Assembly (NCBI GenBank): GCA_964598535.1 | Contig: CAZRCI010000004.1 | Span: forward strand, 124,001 to 188,000 | Direction of reading: 5' to 3' | DNA: 64,000 nucleotides | DNA from: JALHMI01 sp964598535 | GTDB taxonomy: Bacteria; Planctomycetota; Planctomycetia; Pirellulales; PALSA-1355 | In this document: positions 43,708 through 52,910 of the stretch, piece after piece | How the letters are laid out: every line of letters begins with the position of its first letter | How positions within the stretch are numbered: position 1 is the first letter of the stretch | Notes under the pieces: model-generated | Seen by the model: only the letters and a program-made list of their open reading frames with translations | Told to the model about the DNA's origin: nothing | The model's database searches: none | Position numbers and translations under genes: made by a program

Positions 43708-46700
43708 CTAATTGCGTTTCGCGGGCCGGCGGGCCATCTCGGGCTGATCCGAGGCGGCGAGGAACGCGAACAGGTCGGCGATCTCGTCGAGCGTCAGGTC
43801 GTTGAGCAGACCCTCGGGCATCGACGACGTTTTGTTTCGGGCCTGCTGTTCGATTTCGTCCTGCGGCACGACGACCTTCTCGCCATTGGCTTGCAGGATG
43901 ATGATCGAACCGTCGCTGCCGGGCGCCACCAGGCCCGAGTAGCTCTGGCCGTCGGTGGTGACCACGGTCTGGCTGCCGTACTGATCGGAGATCACTTGCG
44001 ACGGATACAGGATCGATTCCAGGATTTCCTTGCGCTGGAAGCGGCGGTGCACGTTGGTCAGGTCGGGGCCGATCGTGTCGCCGCGCGTTCCGTGGCGATG
44101 GCACTTGATGCACTGGGCTTTTTCAAAGATCGCGGCTCCGCGCGCGGCGACGCCTTGCGTGGCTTGCGGACCGGTGAGAAAACTCAGCAGCTCCTGGTAG
44201 GTCCAGTTGCTTTTCTCGTTTTCGACCGGGAGCATCGCCGGCGGCGAGTCGGGATATTTTTCGGCGAACCAGGCTTGCCAGGCGGCAAGCGCGGGCTCCC
44301 AAGGGTCGTCGGACGAACCGAGTTGCTCGCCGGTCCATTTTTCCAAGAGCACGACGGCGCGGCGGCCACCGTTTTCGCGGAGCATGAGGCCGCGAATGAT
44401 CGTCTGGCGATAGGCTTCGACATCCTGTTCATCGGGCGTACGATCGACCTGGGTCAGGCGCATCAAGACTTCTTGAGCGGCGGACCCCTCGACGATCGAG
44501 AGCGAGCGGACGAGCAGGGGCCAGTTTTCGCCGGCCGGCTTTTGGGCGAGGCACATGGCGATGGTTACCCGGCGATCGGGCTCGGCTTCGTATAGTTCGC
44601 GCAGATAGGCCATCGATTCGTCGTCGCCGCTGGCGCCGAGCACGGCGGCGATGCCGATGCGCAGCCGCTTGGCGGCTTCGGTGTCGAGTTTTTTGACCTG
44701 GCGATCGAGGCGTTCGATTTCGCGAAGCGTTTCGGGGGTCAGATCCTTGGGCAGTTTGGCCAACACGCTGAGCGCGCTAGAGGGCCACTTCACGCCGTCG
44801 GCCAGGATCAGCCGCCGCTCGTCCTCGTTGAACGTCGCAAAGAAGTCGCGCGAGACGTTTTCGACAAAGCCGGCGAAGCTGTGACCACCCTCGATGGCGC
44901 GCGCGGCTTCGAACGCTTCGAGCATTTTCAGCTTGAGCGACAGGGTCCAGCCCTCGGTAAGAAACCGCGAGTGCGTCAGGATCTGCATTTTCTCGACGTT
45001 GGCCAGATCGCTATTGAGCTCTTCCACCATGCGCTCGGCAATCGCCGGATCTTGCAAGTACACAAGCAGGCGAATCAACTCTCGATTCATCAGCGGATCC
45101 TGCGCCGGGTATTCGAGCGAGAGCTTGCCGCAGAGTTCGGTCGCCTCGTCCGGCGGGACCTGGCCCTCGAGCAGCGCGAGTTGAGCGACGCGCAGCAGGG
45201 CCAGGAAGTCGTCATCGGTCAGGTAGCCGTCGAGCAACGCATGGCAGCGATCGAGCACCTGGTCGATCATGGTGCGGTCGGGCGACTTCCAGAGGATCGC
45301 CATCGCGCCGACCAGGAAGACACGCGGCTCGTGGTGTTCGAGCACTTTGGTTTCCCAGCCGTCGAACGGCGTTTGCTGTAGCAGCCGGGCGGCGGACCAG
45401 GCCACGTGCCGGTCGGGCGAGGCGAGCAGATGCTGGAGCGATTCGAGCGGCGCGTGGCCGCCGCTTCGGGCAAGCGCTTCGGCCGCGGCGCGCTGCACCG
45501 AGAGATCCTTGTCCTTCAGCAACTCGACCAGACGAGTTTGGGTCGTGCGTTCGGGGTGCAGCCCCATCAAGGAGGCCGCCTTGAACCGGACGCCCGGCGA
45601 TGTATCGCGCGAGGCGGCCACGAGCAGCGACGGCGTGGGGTACGGGCCGAAGAGCTGCATCAGCTCCAGAGCGCGGGCTCGTTGGCGCGGCTTGGCCTTG
45701 GCGTTTTGAGCAAACGCGGTGAGTTGCTTGGCCCAGTCGTCGCCGAGTTGTTGCTTGACGAGGGCGATCCGCTGGCGAGCCCAGGCGCTGTTGAGCTGTG
45801 GTTGCTCGATCGCGGCCATCAGGCCTTTGCCGCGGTTCGTTATTTCCGGGGGGACTTTGCCTTCCCAGACGACGCGATAGATACCGCCTTCGGTCTGGCG
45901 GCCTCCGGTGCAGAAGTACAGCCAGCCGTCGGGGCCGACCGCCACGTCGGTGGCGTTTAGCGGCTGACCTTCGAGAAACACCTCGGCGGTCGCTTTATAC
46001 GTCGAACCGTGGGGCCGGGTGCGAATCGCCAGAATGCGTCCGCGCGACCAGTCGGCGACGAAGATCGCGTTGTGATAGCGCACCGGGTACATGTGGTGAT
46101 CGTAGACCTCCATGCCGGCCGGCGAGCCACGTCCGAGCTCCATTGCCGGGGGGAGGCTGTCGATGAAGTAGTTGGGCCATTTGGACCAGCCGCTCCGCCA
46201 GCCGAACTCGCCGCCGGCGGCGACATGGTTGAGCCGCGTCGGGCGGTACCAGGGCATGCCCGAGTCCCATTCCATGTCTGAATCGCAGGTGAACAGCTCG
46301 CCGTCCTGGTTGAAGACGAGGTCGTAGGGATTTTGCAATCCGCCGGCGTAGGCTTCGATGGCCGAGCCGCTGGTGTCGGTACGAATGATCGCGCCGCCGG
46401 GCGCTTTGATTCCCACGGCATGTCCGCTGGCGTCTTCGTACTTGGGGGTGATCAGGTCGCCCTCGTAAAAATCGCGATAGGGGCTCGTGGCTTCGAACTT
46501 TTGTTGCAACTGGGTGAAGTTGCCCAGAAGCATGTAAATCAGGCCGTCGGGGCCGAGCGTGAGTGCGTGGGGACCGTGTTCGCCCATCTCGCCGCCAAAC
46601 TTGACGACGGACTCGATCGTGTCGGCGCGGCCGTTATGGTCATCATCGCTCAAGCGGTAGAGGGCGGCGCCTTCGGGCCCATCGCCGACGGCGTACACTT

Positions 46701-47481
46701 TGCCGCTGATGGGGAGGATCCCCTGGCAGTTCTTGATTTCCTCGCAATAGGTCGAGACCGCGTCGACCAGGCCGTCGCGGTCGGTGTCGCGCACGACGAT
46801 CAACGAACCACCTTCCCGCGCGGCGATGATCTGGCCGAATTCGTCGAAGGCCATCGAGATCAACGAGCCCGTTTCTTTGGGGTCGATCACCCATTCGACG
46901 TGAAACTCGGGGGTGATGCGATAGCGGCCGCTGTCGCCGACCGACGTGACCTCGTTGCCCCAAGGAAGCGTGGCGTTCAGGTCGCCGAAGCTGCGAGCCG
47001 CGAGCCACCGGGCGTCATCGAACTTCGGGCGTTGCCACTGGGGAAACGATTTGAGGGCGGTTTTCCAAGTGTCGTCGGTCGAGTGGTCGACGAACGTGCC
47101 GCCTTTCTGCTTGACGACGACGCGAGCCACGAGCCCCGCCGAACCGCCTTCGGCGTTCACGCATTTGACGGCGACGGTGTTGGTGCCGGCAACAAGGTAT
47201 TTGGTGATGTCGTACGAGTCGAGCACCTTCCAGTTCTTGCCGCCGCCGACCTGGCGGCCATTGATGAACAACTCGTAGTTGTCATCGCAAGCGATTTGAA
47301 CCGAACCGCTCTCGGGCTGGCCGAGTTCGAACGACTTGCGAAAGTAGCACTCGCCTTGCGGAGCGAGTTCTTTTTCGTAGGCGGGCGACCAGATCCATTG
47401 GGCTTCTTTACCCGGGGCGGGCGAGGCAAAGAGCGCGAGAGCGGTAAGCGCGCCGGCGATGCTGTTTACGATGCGCAACAT
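43708..47481 (-). CDS. PVC-type multidomain cytochrome c / dehydrogenase / HEAT protein
   Basis: Protein of 1257 aa with a signal peptide (about 1-25). Domains in order: a carbohydrate-binding-like beta sandwich (about 28-165); a propeller of the membrane-bound dehydrogenase/glucose-sorbosone type (about 185-560; GPHALTLGPDGLIYMLLG, EVYDHHMYPVRYHNAIF); HEAT repeats (about 590-1060); and a C-terminal PVC-type heme domain with CIKCH near residue 1121-1125 and PSQVISDQYGSQTVV. This architecture is characteristic of planctomycetes and verrucomicrobia and is thought to oxidise sugars or polysaccharide fragments. Start ATG 47481 fits the signal peptide. No DUF1549/DUF1553 partner is adjacent. Confidence 0.9.
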   Translation of the reverse strand: MLRIVNSIAGALTALALFASPAPGKEAQWIWSPAYEKELAPQGECYFRKSFELGQPESGSVQIACDDNYELFINGRQVGGGKNWKVLDSYDITKYLVAGTNTVAVKCVNAEGGSAGLVARVVVKQKGGTFVDHSTDDTWKTALKSFPQWQRPKFDDARWLAARSFGDLNATLPWGNEVTSVGDSGRYRITPEFHVEWVIDPKETGSLISMAFDEFGQIIAAREGGSLIVVRDTDRDGLVDAVSTYCEEIKNCQGILPISGKVYAVGDGPEGAALYRLSDDDHNGRADTIESVVKFGGEMGEHGPHALTLGPDGLIYMLLGNFTQLQQKFEATSPYRDFYEGDLITPKYEDASGHAVGIKAPGGAIIRTDTSGSAIEAYAGGLQNPYDLVFNQDGELFTCDSDMEWDSGMPWYRPTRLNHVAAGGEFGWRSGWSKWPNYFIDSLPPAMELGRGSPAGMEVYDHHMYPVRYHNAIFVADWSRGRILAIRTRPHGSTYKATAEVFLEGQPLNATDVAVGPDGWLYFCTGGRQTEGGIYRVVWEGKVPPEITNRGKGLMAAIEQPQLNSAWARQRIALVKQQLGDDWAKQLTAFAQNAKAKPRQRARALELMQLFGPYPTPSLLVAASRDTSPGVRFKAASLMGLHPERTTQTRLVELLKDKDLSVQRAAAEALARSGGHAPLESLQHLLASPDRHVAWSAARLLQQTPFDGWETKVLEHHEPRVFLVGAMAILWKSPDRTMIDQVLDRCHALLDGYLTDDDFLALLRVAQLALLEGQVPPDEATELCGKLSLEYPAQDPLMNRELIRLLVYLQDPAIAERMVEELNSDLANVEKMQILTHSRFLTEGWTLSLKLKMLEAFEAARAIEGGHSFAGFVENVSRDFFATFNEDERRLILADGVKWPSSALSVLAKLPKDLTPETLREIERLDRQVKKLDTEAAKRLRIGIAAVLGASGDDESMAYLRELYEAEPDRRVTIAMCLAQKPAGENWPLLVRSLSIVEGSAAQEVLMRLTQVDRTPDEQDVEAYRQTIIRGLMLRENGGRRAVVLLEKWTGEQLGSSDDPWEPALAAWQAWFAEKYPDSPPAMLPVENEKSNWTYQELLSFLTGPQATQGVAARGAAIFEKAQCIKCHRHGTRGDTIGPDLTNVHRRFQRKEILESILYPSQVISDQYGSQTVVTTDGQSYSGLVAPGSDGSIIILQANGEKVVVPQDEIEQQARNKTSSMPEGLLNDLTLDEIADLFAFLAASDQPEMARRPAKRN

Positions 47482-47838
47482 GGCATGCCGCGATGCCAAG
47501 CGTGGTAGTGGCGTCCTGCCTTGAACTCGCATAGCGTGTCGAAACCTCACTGGCTTGATCGGGAGTGGGGGTCCCAGTGACTCTCCTCGCTGCGCGGGGC
47601 GCATCGTGCGCGCAACCGCCGTCAAGGGGCCTTAGAGTACAAAGCAGGGGAAAACCGGGCAACAGAGGTTCGCTCAGAGAATCTCGGCCGACGCTAGCAG
47701 TCGGCCAAGTGCGGAGCGCGGCTCGCGCGGCAAGAATAGAGCGACGGGCCTCGCGAGTTTGGGATCGCATCGGGGCGATCGCGCAGCCCGCCGAATATTT
47801 CGACGGCTGCTAGCACCGCGTTCGCCGGGCAGTGGTGG
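47482..47838. other. Gene-free intergenic stretch
   Basis: About 357 bp between two minus-strand genes. I see no supported gene, hairpin terminator with T-run, or repeat. Small open frames in both orientations have Arg/Ala-rich shadow composition. Confidence 0.5.
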
Positions 47839-48885
47839 TTAGTGGGTGCGCTGGCCGGCCGGCTGCGGCTTGCTATCCTGTTCATAGCGGCCGAAGATCA
47901 TTCGGCCGGCGCTGGTTTGAAGCACGCTGGTGACGGCGATGCGGACGGTTTGGTTGACGTGATCGCGGCCGTGTTCGACGACGACCATGGTGCCGTCGTC
48001 CAGGTAGCCGACGCCCTGCCCTGGCTCTTCGCCGATTTTGACGATGCGCACTTCGAGCCCTTCGCCGGGTAGCACGATCGGCTTCAGAGCATTGGCCAGA
48101 TCGTTCAGATTGATGACGCCGACGCCGTGGAGCCGGGCGACTTTGTTCAGGTTGTAGTCGTTCGTGACGACTTTGCCTTGCAAGTATTTTGCCAGCAATA
48201 CCAGCTTAATGTCGACCGGCTGCCCGGCGAACTCGGGCAGTTCGCGATCGTGGATCTTGAAGTCCACGTCGTGGTTGTTGCTGAGCCGATTCAGGATGTC
48301 GAGGCCGCGCCGGCCGCGGCTGCGACGAAGCTTGTCGGAGCTGTCGGCGATTCCCTGGAGTTCGGCGATCACGAACCGGGGCATGATGAGTTGGTTGTCC
48401 AGGACGCGCGTTTCGATCACGTCGGCGATCCGGCCGTCGATGACCACGCTGGTGTCGAGGATATACGGCTTGAGACCCTTTACTTCCTTCACGAATTCCA
48501 CGTAGGGAATGATGAATCGGAAGTCGTCCTTGGTTTGCAGCAGCAGGCTAATGCAGGTGTAGCAGAGCACGGTGCCCATCATCAATTCGATATACGGCAT
48601 GATGGGGCTTTTGGCCGGCAGCATGGGACTGAGCGCGAGGCGGAGGACGTAGGTCAGAAACAGCCCGACGATCAAGCCCAGGTAGACGGCCGAAATCGTG
48701 TCGATCCGTTTGCGGCGGACCAGCGAGTCGGCCGCGATTACACAGGCGGCCAAAAGTAATATGCCCGCAAAGGCGGCCGCCGGCGTGTAGGGGTTGTCGG
48801 AGTACAGCTCGCCAGACTGAATGAGCTGCACGCCCACCCCGGCGGTGACGAGCACGAAGACCACGCGCAGAATGATGAGTCCCAT
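47839..48885 (-). CDS. PIN/TRAM-domain membrane protein (YacL-like)
   Basis: Protein of 348 aa. Four hydrophobic helices lie at about 2-21, 36-57, 65-86 and 98-118. A PIN domain follows (about 140-265) with YILDTSVVIDGRIADV, PRFVIAELQGIAD and GKVVTNDYNLNKVA. A TRAM domain completes it (about 270-330; GEGLEVRIVKIGEEPGQGVGYL is its start in part). This matches the YacL/TRAM-PIN family of membrane-anchored proteins, likely ribonucleases. It differs from toxin PIN proteins in lacking an antitoxin and in having the membrane domain. Confidence 0.92.
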   Translation of the reverse strand: MGLIILRVVFVLVTAGVGVQLIQSGELYSDNPYTPAAAFAGILLLAACVIAADSLVRRKRIDTISAVYLGLIVGLFLTYVLRLALSPMLPAKSPIMPYIELMMGTVLCYTCISLLLQTKDDFRFIIPYVEFVKEVKGLKPYILDTSVVIDGRIADVIETRVLDNQLIMPRFVIAELQGIADSSDKLRRSRGRRGLDILNRLSNNHDVDFKIHDRELPEFAGQPVDIKLVLLAKYLQGKVVTNDYNLNKVARLHGVGVINLNDLANALKPIVLPGEGLEVRIVKIGEEPGQGVGYLDDGTMVVVEHGRDHVNQTVRIAVTSVLQTSAGRMIFGRYEQDSKPQPAGQRTH

Positions 48886-49167
48886 AGGATGCTACTTGCG
48901 CCTGGAAGATGTGCCGGGGCAAAGGGGGGGAATCGCGGCCGACCGCTTACCTCTATTCTAGTATTCTAGGTTTCTGGCATTCCCCTTGCCAGCAGCGGCT
49001 TTCTTCGTCTTCCCAGGACGGCGAAGTCCAGCGAAAGCGAGCCGAGCATATTCTTCGGCCAGGGGAATGGTTTTTTGGCGCCGAGGTGCCTGCTGGCGGG
49101 GACGGTTGGGAGGCGGAAAGTCGCCCGGCGCGAAACTTGCCGGCGGATCCGGTTTTTGTCCGCCTGG

Positions 49168-50334
49168 CTAGCCGCGGAACAACCGCTCGAATTCGCGACG
49201 AGCGTAGCGATCGGTCATACCGGCCAAATAGTCGCCGACGGTACGCTCGAGGCCTACCGCTGGGGCGCGCATCTGGAAGCGCTGGGGCAGGAGTTGTGGA
49301 TTGTCGCAATAGCCGCCGAACATGGCTTCCAGCATCTCCTGGGCCTGGCGGCGATGCGTGAGCACGTCGGGATGGCGGTACACTCGCTGGCGGAGGAAGC
49401 CCTCCAGGTTTTGCTTTTGTTCGGCCAGCTCGGCGCTGACGGCAACGACGATTTCCGTTTGTCGCACGGCCGCTGGAGAGTCGATGTCGCCTTCTGCCAG
49501 CCGGCGGCCGGCTCTTTCGAGAAGGTCGGAGACTTGCCAGTCGATCAGCTCGTGAAGCACGGCGCGCCGCAATTCGATCCCGGCCAGATCGGCCGCGCGG
49601 CGGCGTACACGGCGCTGGGCGGCGGCCCAGAGCGGCCGCTCGAGCAATTCTTCGAGCGTGAGCAGCCCGAGTTCCAGGGCGTCGTCGGCGTCGTGCGTGT
49701 CGTAGGTAATGCTGTCGGCCGCTTCGACGACCTGAACTTCCAACAGCGGCGAGGGCGGCCCCTGGGCATGCTTGATTCGGGTGGCCTGCCCGGCGAGCAC
49801 CTCACGGCTGAGATTGAGGCCCGGAAACTCGTAGTAGCGTCTTTCCAGCTCGCGCACGATTCGCAGCGCCTGGGCATTATGCGAAAAGCCGCCGTGGGCC
49901 TCGAGGAGTTCGTCGAGGGTGTCTTCGCCGGCATGGCCGAAGGGCGGATGGCCCAGGTCGTGAACGAGCGCGAGCGCTTCGATCAGGTCTTCATTGAGGG
50001 CGAGTGCCCGCCCGATGGTGCGCGACACCGAGGCCACTTCCATCGTGTGGGTGAGTCGCGTGCGGTGGTAGTCTCCCTGGACGCCGGTAAACACCTGGGT
50101 TTTGTCGCTCAGGCGGCGAAACGCGGCGCTATGTACGATCCGGTCGCGGTCGCGCTGGAACGGTCCGCGATACGGATGTTCCGGCTCGGGATGTTCACGG
50201 CCCGCCGAGTCGACGCTGTGCATGGCATACGGGGCCAGTAGCGCCTGTTCGCGGAGCGCGACGGAGCGCAGTGGTCCCGACGCTGGGAACGGCGCGCCGG
50301 GCGATGGTGAACGCGGGGCGGTCATGAGCGTCAT
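49168..50334 (-). CDS. dGTPase-like HD-domain phosphohydrolase
   Basis: Protein of 388 aa. It carries the HD motif set of deoxyguanosine-triphosphate triphosphohydrolase-like proteins: RDRIVHSAAFRRLSDKTQVF, RLTHTMEVASVSRTIGRAL, HDLGHPPFGHAGE and FSHNAQALRIV. Such enzymes cut dNTPs to deoxynucleoside and triphosphate. The ATG at 50334 overlaps the HIT gene's stop as ATGA; a second Met four codons on is possible. The 282 bp downstream (48886-49167) shows no gene. Confidence 0.92.
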   Translation of the reverse strand: MTLMTAPRSPSPGAPFPASGPLRSVALREQALLAPYAMHSVDSAGREHPEPEHPYRGPFQRDRDRIVHSAAFRRLSDKTQVFTGVQGDYHRTRLTHTMEVASVSRTIGRALALNEDLIEALALVHDLGHPPFGHAGEDTLDELLEAHGGFSHNAQALRIVRELERRYYEFPGLNLSREVLAGQATRIKHAQGPPSPLLEVQVVEAADSITYDTHDADDALELGLLTLEELLERPLWAAAQRRVRRRAADLAGIELRRAVLHELIDWQVSDLLERAGRRLAEGDIDSPAAVRQTEIVVAVSAELAEQKQNLEGFLRQRVYRHPDVLTHRRQAQEMLEAMFGGYCDNPQLLPQRFQMRAPAVGLERTVGDYLAGMTDRYARREFERLFRG

Positions 50335-50918
50335 GCGTCCTTGTCCTGAATGTCGCCGCTCGCGAAGTCGTCCTCCGACGAATCGTCAGGCTGTAGCATT
50401 TCCCACAGGGCGTCGAGCGCCTGGGGAATGACTCGCACGCCGGCCAGGGCGGGCATGAAGTTGGTGTCGCCATGCCAGCGCGGCACGACGTGCCAGTGCA
50501 GGTGGCCGGGCAGCCCTGCGCCGGCGACACGCCCCAAGTTCAGCCCGACGTTGAATCCCTGGGCGGCCATCATCCGCTCATACTTTTCGACGTAGACGCC
50601 AATCTGCTGTTGCAGGTCGAGCAGTTCGTGGGTGGTCAACTCGTCGAGGCGGCCCTTATGCAGACGCGGGGCCAGGAGCAGGTGACCATTGTTGTACGGA
50701 AAGCGGTTGAGGATCATGATCGACAGCTCGGTCCGGCCGACGACCAGGTTCTTGCGGTCGTCGCTATCGGCCACGTAACGGCAGATGAAGCACTCGGGAT
50801 CGGCGCCCGGCAGTAGCGGCAGTTTGGCCGGAGTCGTTTCCTGGTTGGCGTTTTCTGCGGCGACGCCGCGGACATAAGCCAGCCGCCACGGCGCCCAGAG
50901 CTGTTCGTGTTGGACCAC
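50331..50918 (-). CDS. HIT-family hydrolase (AP4A-type)
   Basis: Protein of 195 aa. The histidine-triad motif HLHWHVVPRW lies in the second half, preceded by LNRFPYNNGHLLLAP and GRVAGAGLPG. An N-terminal CFIC (ECFICRY) matches a branch that binds metal. GTG at 50918 gives the conserved start VQHEQLWAPWRLAYV, with AGG about 7 nt before it; the open frame extends upstream without similarity. HIT proteins cleave dinucleoside polyphosphates or AMP conjugates. Its stop overlaps the dGTPase-like gene by 4 nt, so the two form an operon of nucleotide-handling enzymes. Confidence 0.9.
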   Translation of the reverse strand: MVQHEQLWAPWRLAYVRGVAAENANQETTPAKLPLLPGADPECFICRYVADSDDRKNLVVGRTELSIMILNRFPYNNGHLLLAPRLHKGRLDELTTHELLDLQQQIGVYVEKYERMMAAQGFNVGLNLGRVAGAGLPGHLHWHVVPRWHGDTNFMPALAGVRVIPQALDALWEMLQPDDSSEDDFASGDIQDKDA

Positions 50919-51322
50919 GGAAAACCTACGATCGAGGTTGTACGGGCGGGAAGTAAGTAACGCTTGAAGTCTAGGTGCGCTATCCCACTGGAACAAGAGC
51001 GAAGTCGCCGCTGGCGGGCGTTGCTTCGCATCTCGATGGGTATCTTCGGTGCGCGCAAAAAAAACCAACCGCATTGCTTTGCGCCCCAAAATGGTTTTGG
51101 GTGGCCTCAATCCTATGAGGGTGGATTTCGAGGCGCGACGCAGTGCGGTTGGTGAGAAAAACGCGTTCGGATTTTCGATTCGTTACTTCAACGGTTGTCC
51201 GGCGATTCGGGCTAGAGCCGTGTGCCGAGCAACGTGTCGGTCAGGTCCGGCGAAACGTCCCTGACGCGGCGGTGATTTGTTACCGCTTACTGAGCGGTAG
51301 CGGCCCTATTTGCGGGTAGGGG
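50919..51322. other. Intergenic stretch with small hairpins
   Basis: No gene is supported. Near the 3' end of the 67-aa gene (which ends at 51323, minus strand) is a stem TACCGCT (51281-51287) / AGCGGTA (51293-51299) with a 5-nt loop. It could be a weak terminator, but no T-run follows on the minus strand. Confidence 0.4.
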
Positions 51323-51526
51323 CTACCAACTGAAGCGCTTGTTTCGTCGGCGATGGATGCCGTTGTGGCTCACGGGAGCCCGGCCGCCACGCGCATAGGA
51401 AATCTTTCGTGACTTCGAGGCCTTCTCCTTGGAAGCGGGACGGGAGAAGTCGGTGCGGTAGCCGAAGCTGTTTTCGCTGCCGTAGTCGAAGTCGGAATCG
51501 TCTGGATAGTTGTTGGCCATGTTCAT
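51323..51526 (-). CDS. Small basic protein, function unknown
   Basis: Protein of 67 aa. The acidic, Tyr/Ser/Asp-rich front (NNYPDDSDFDYGSENSFGY) is followed by a Lys/Arg/Ser-rich half ending HRRRNKRFSW. GAGGA lies about 6-7 nt before the ATG, which supports a real gene. It lies 63 nt downstream of the degenerate receiver gene on the same strand and may be co-transcribed with it. No known domain; probably cytoplasmic and intrinsically disordered. Confidence 0.6.
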   Translation of the reverse strand: MNMANNYPDDSDFDYGSENSFGYRTDFSRPASKEKASKSRKISYARGGRAPVSHNGIHRRRNKRFSW

Positions 51527-51589
51527 GATCGTTCCTCGCTTTGGGGGCCTCCGAGATTTACTAACTCACTAGGTCTCGCTCTCTTACTC

Positions 51590-52090
51590 TTACGCGAGCG
51601 GTTTTGCCGGCTCGCGATGGTTATCGTCAGCCTGACTGATGCGTTCGACGATTTGCTTCGCCTCGCCGCACAACAGACTGACATTGCTTGAGTCCGCCAC
51701 GCCTGGCAGATACATCCAGGCGCCTTGCTGACGAACCCAAATTTCCTCCTGCACGTCGCCGTCGCGTCCGCACACGATCGAGAGCAATCCGTTTTGCGCG
51801 GAAAGCTGCTCGATGAGCGGGCGGAAGGCCGCGGCCGACGGGCCATCCAGATCGATGACTGCCAGTTGCACCAGCCAGCGATTCACGTGTGCCAAGGCCG
51901 CTTGGGTGTCGGCGCACACGTGTGTCTTCCAGCCGCTGTCGCTTGCGGCGCGGTCCAGCATTCGGCACCGCTCTGGATTGGCTGACACGATCAGGCATTG
52001 AAATACGTTGACGAGCTTGGCGGCGCGGCGGGCATACTTTTGCTGCACCTGCTCGCGCACGCTTAGCGTGTTGAGATCACGGTAGGCCAT
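51590..52090 (-). CDS. Degenerate response-regulator receiver protein
   Basis: Protein of 166 aa. Residues about 27-140 follow the receiver alpha/beta pattern: FQCLIVSANPERCRML, LVQLAVIDLDGP (the phospho-acceptor Asp position), LLSIVCGRDGD, and WMYLPGV. The acidic pair normally after strand 1 is replaced by Ala-Asn, and the conserved Lys near GAxxYLxKP is absent. It therefore looks like a pseudo-receiver that is not phosphorylated in the standard way. No output domain. ATG 52090 gives MAYRDLNTLSVREQVQQKYA, a charged helix. The 67-aa gene follows. Confidence 0.65.
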   Translation of the reverse strand: MAYRDLNTLSVREQVQQKYARRAAKLVNVFQCLIVSANPERCRMLDRAASDSGWKTHVCADTQAALAHVNRWLVQLAVIDLDGPSAAAFRPLIEQLSAQNGLLSIVCGRDGDVQEEIWVRQQGAWMYLPGVADSSNVSLLCGEAKQIVERISQADDNHREPAKPLA

Positions 52091-52910
52091 GGTGTGTTTT
52101 GCAATCGATAGTGTCTGAAGGGATATGGATGTGCTCGTTCCGAGTTGTCGGATCTTGGTGTGTGTGTTTGCCGAATCCTTCCGACTCATTCGATTGCCGA
52201 GGCGCCGCGAACCCTGGTCCACGCGCCAAGAACAACCGTGTACGCTCGCCACGGCGTTTATTGCGCCGCGACTCCCCGCGAATTTGCTCTCACCAAAGAA
52301 CCGCTCCGTGGCCGACTTCTTTTTTTCAAGTAGTCCGCTTTCAAGGTGTCTCACACGTCGTCACGTTGCGGCCCAACACATCACGCGTGTCGTCGCGGAA
52401 GCGCCGGAAGATCGAATGCCAATGCGCTCGGCCAACCATTCGCGTCCGCGGCGTCGAGTTTCGGTGTGCGCCGGGACCAACTCGGGTGTGTGGTAAAGCA
52501 AGCACGGTGCCAGAAGCAGCAAGCACCCTGGAGAGCCAAAGAAATTCCGCCGAAACCGCACGTTTTTCTCGCGAAATTACGTGCGAAAATTTTTCTCAAG
52601 TCGGCGGTGAAAACGTACGAAGCAGAGTTCGCGATTTCACCAGAATGAGGGCGCCTTCCCGCGTATTTCGTCGCAACGAACTGTGCCGTATGGCGCTTAG
52701 GGCGACTCTCACCAGGCTGATGAATCTTCACCGCCTTGGTGAAATCGTTTCGTGTGCTAGCAGGTTGCTGAGCGAGGCCATTGAGACCTTTTCAGCCTCG
52801 TAAAGTGCGGCGCTGAACTCCGCGTGCGCGCGGCCCCCTGTGCGCGGAAAGCCTCTCACCATGATGAGGAAGCCTCTGCAAAACAGGGAAATGCCAAGGC
52901 CAGGGGCCGG
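52091..52910. other. 820-bp stretch without a supported gene
   Basis: The longest gene-free stretch in the window. Frames here give Arg/Cys/Ser-rich translations unlike real proteins. Visible structures: an 11-bp inverted pair CGATTTCACCA (52632-52642) / TGGTGAAATCG (52737-52747), A/T-rich patches around 52560-52610, and a decayed copy of the CTGAAAAAGG repeat at about 52764-52835. Confidence 0.5.
52764..52835. repeat. Degenerate copy C of the CTGAAAAAGG-type hairpin repeat
   Basis: TTGCTGAGCGAGGCC...GAGACCTTTTCAGCCTCG followed by TAAAGTGCGGCGCTGAACTCCGCG matches the second half of the first hairpin and the following GTGCGG region of copies A and B. The A-rich left arm has been lost. Confidence 0.5.

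Noticed and set aside
52099..52803. Plus-strand open frame of 234 codons in the gene-free stretch
   Set aside because: Composition (Arg/Ser/Cys-rich), no ribosome-binding site, no domain, and it runs through the decayed repeat; not supported as a gene.
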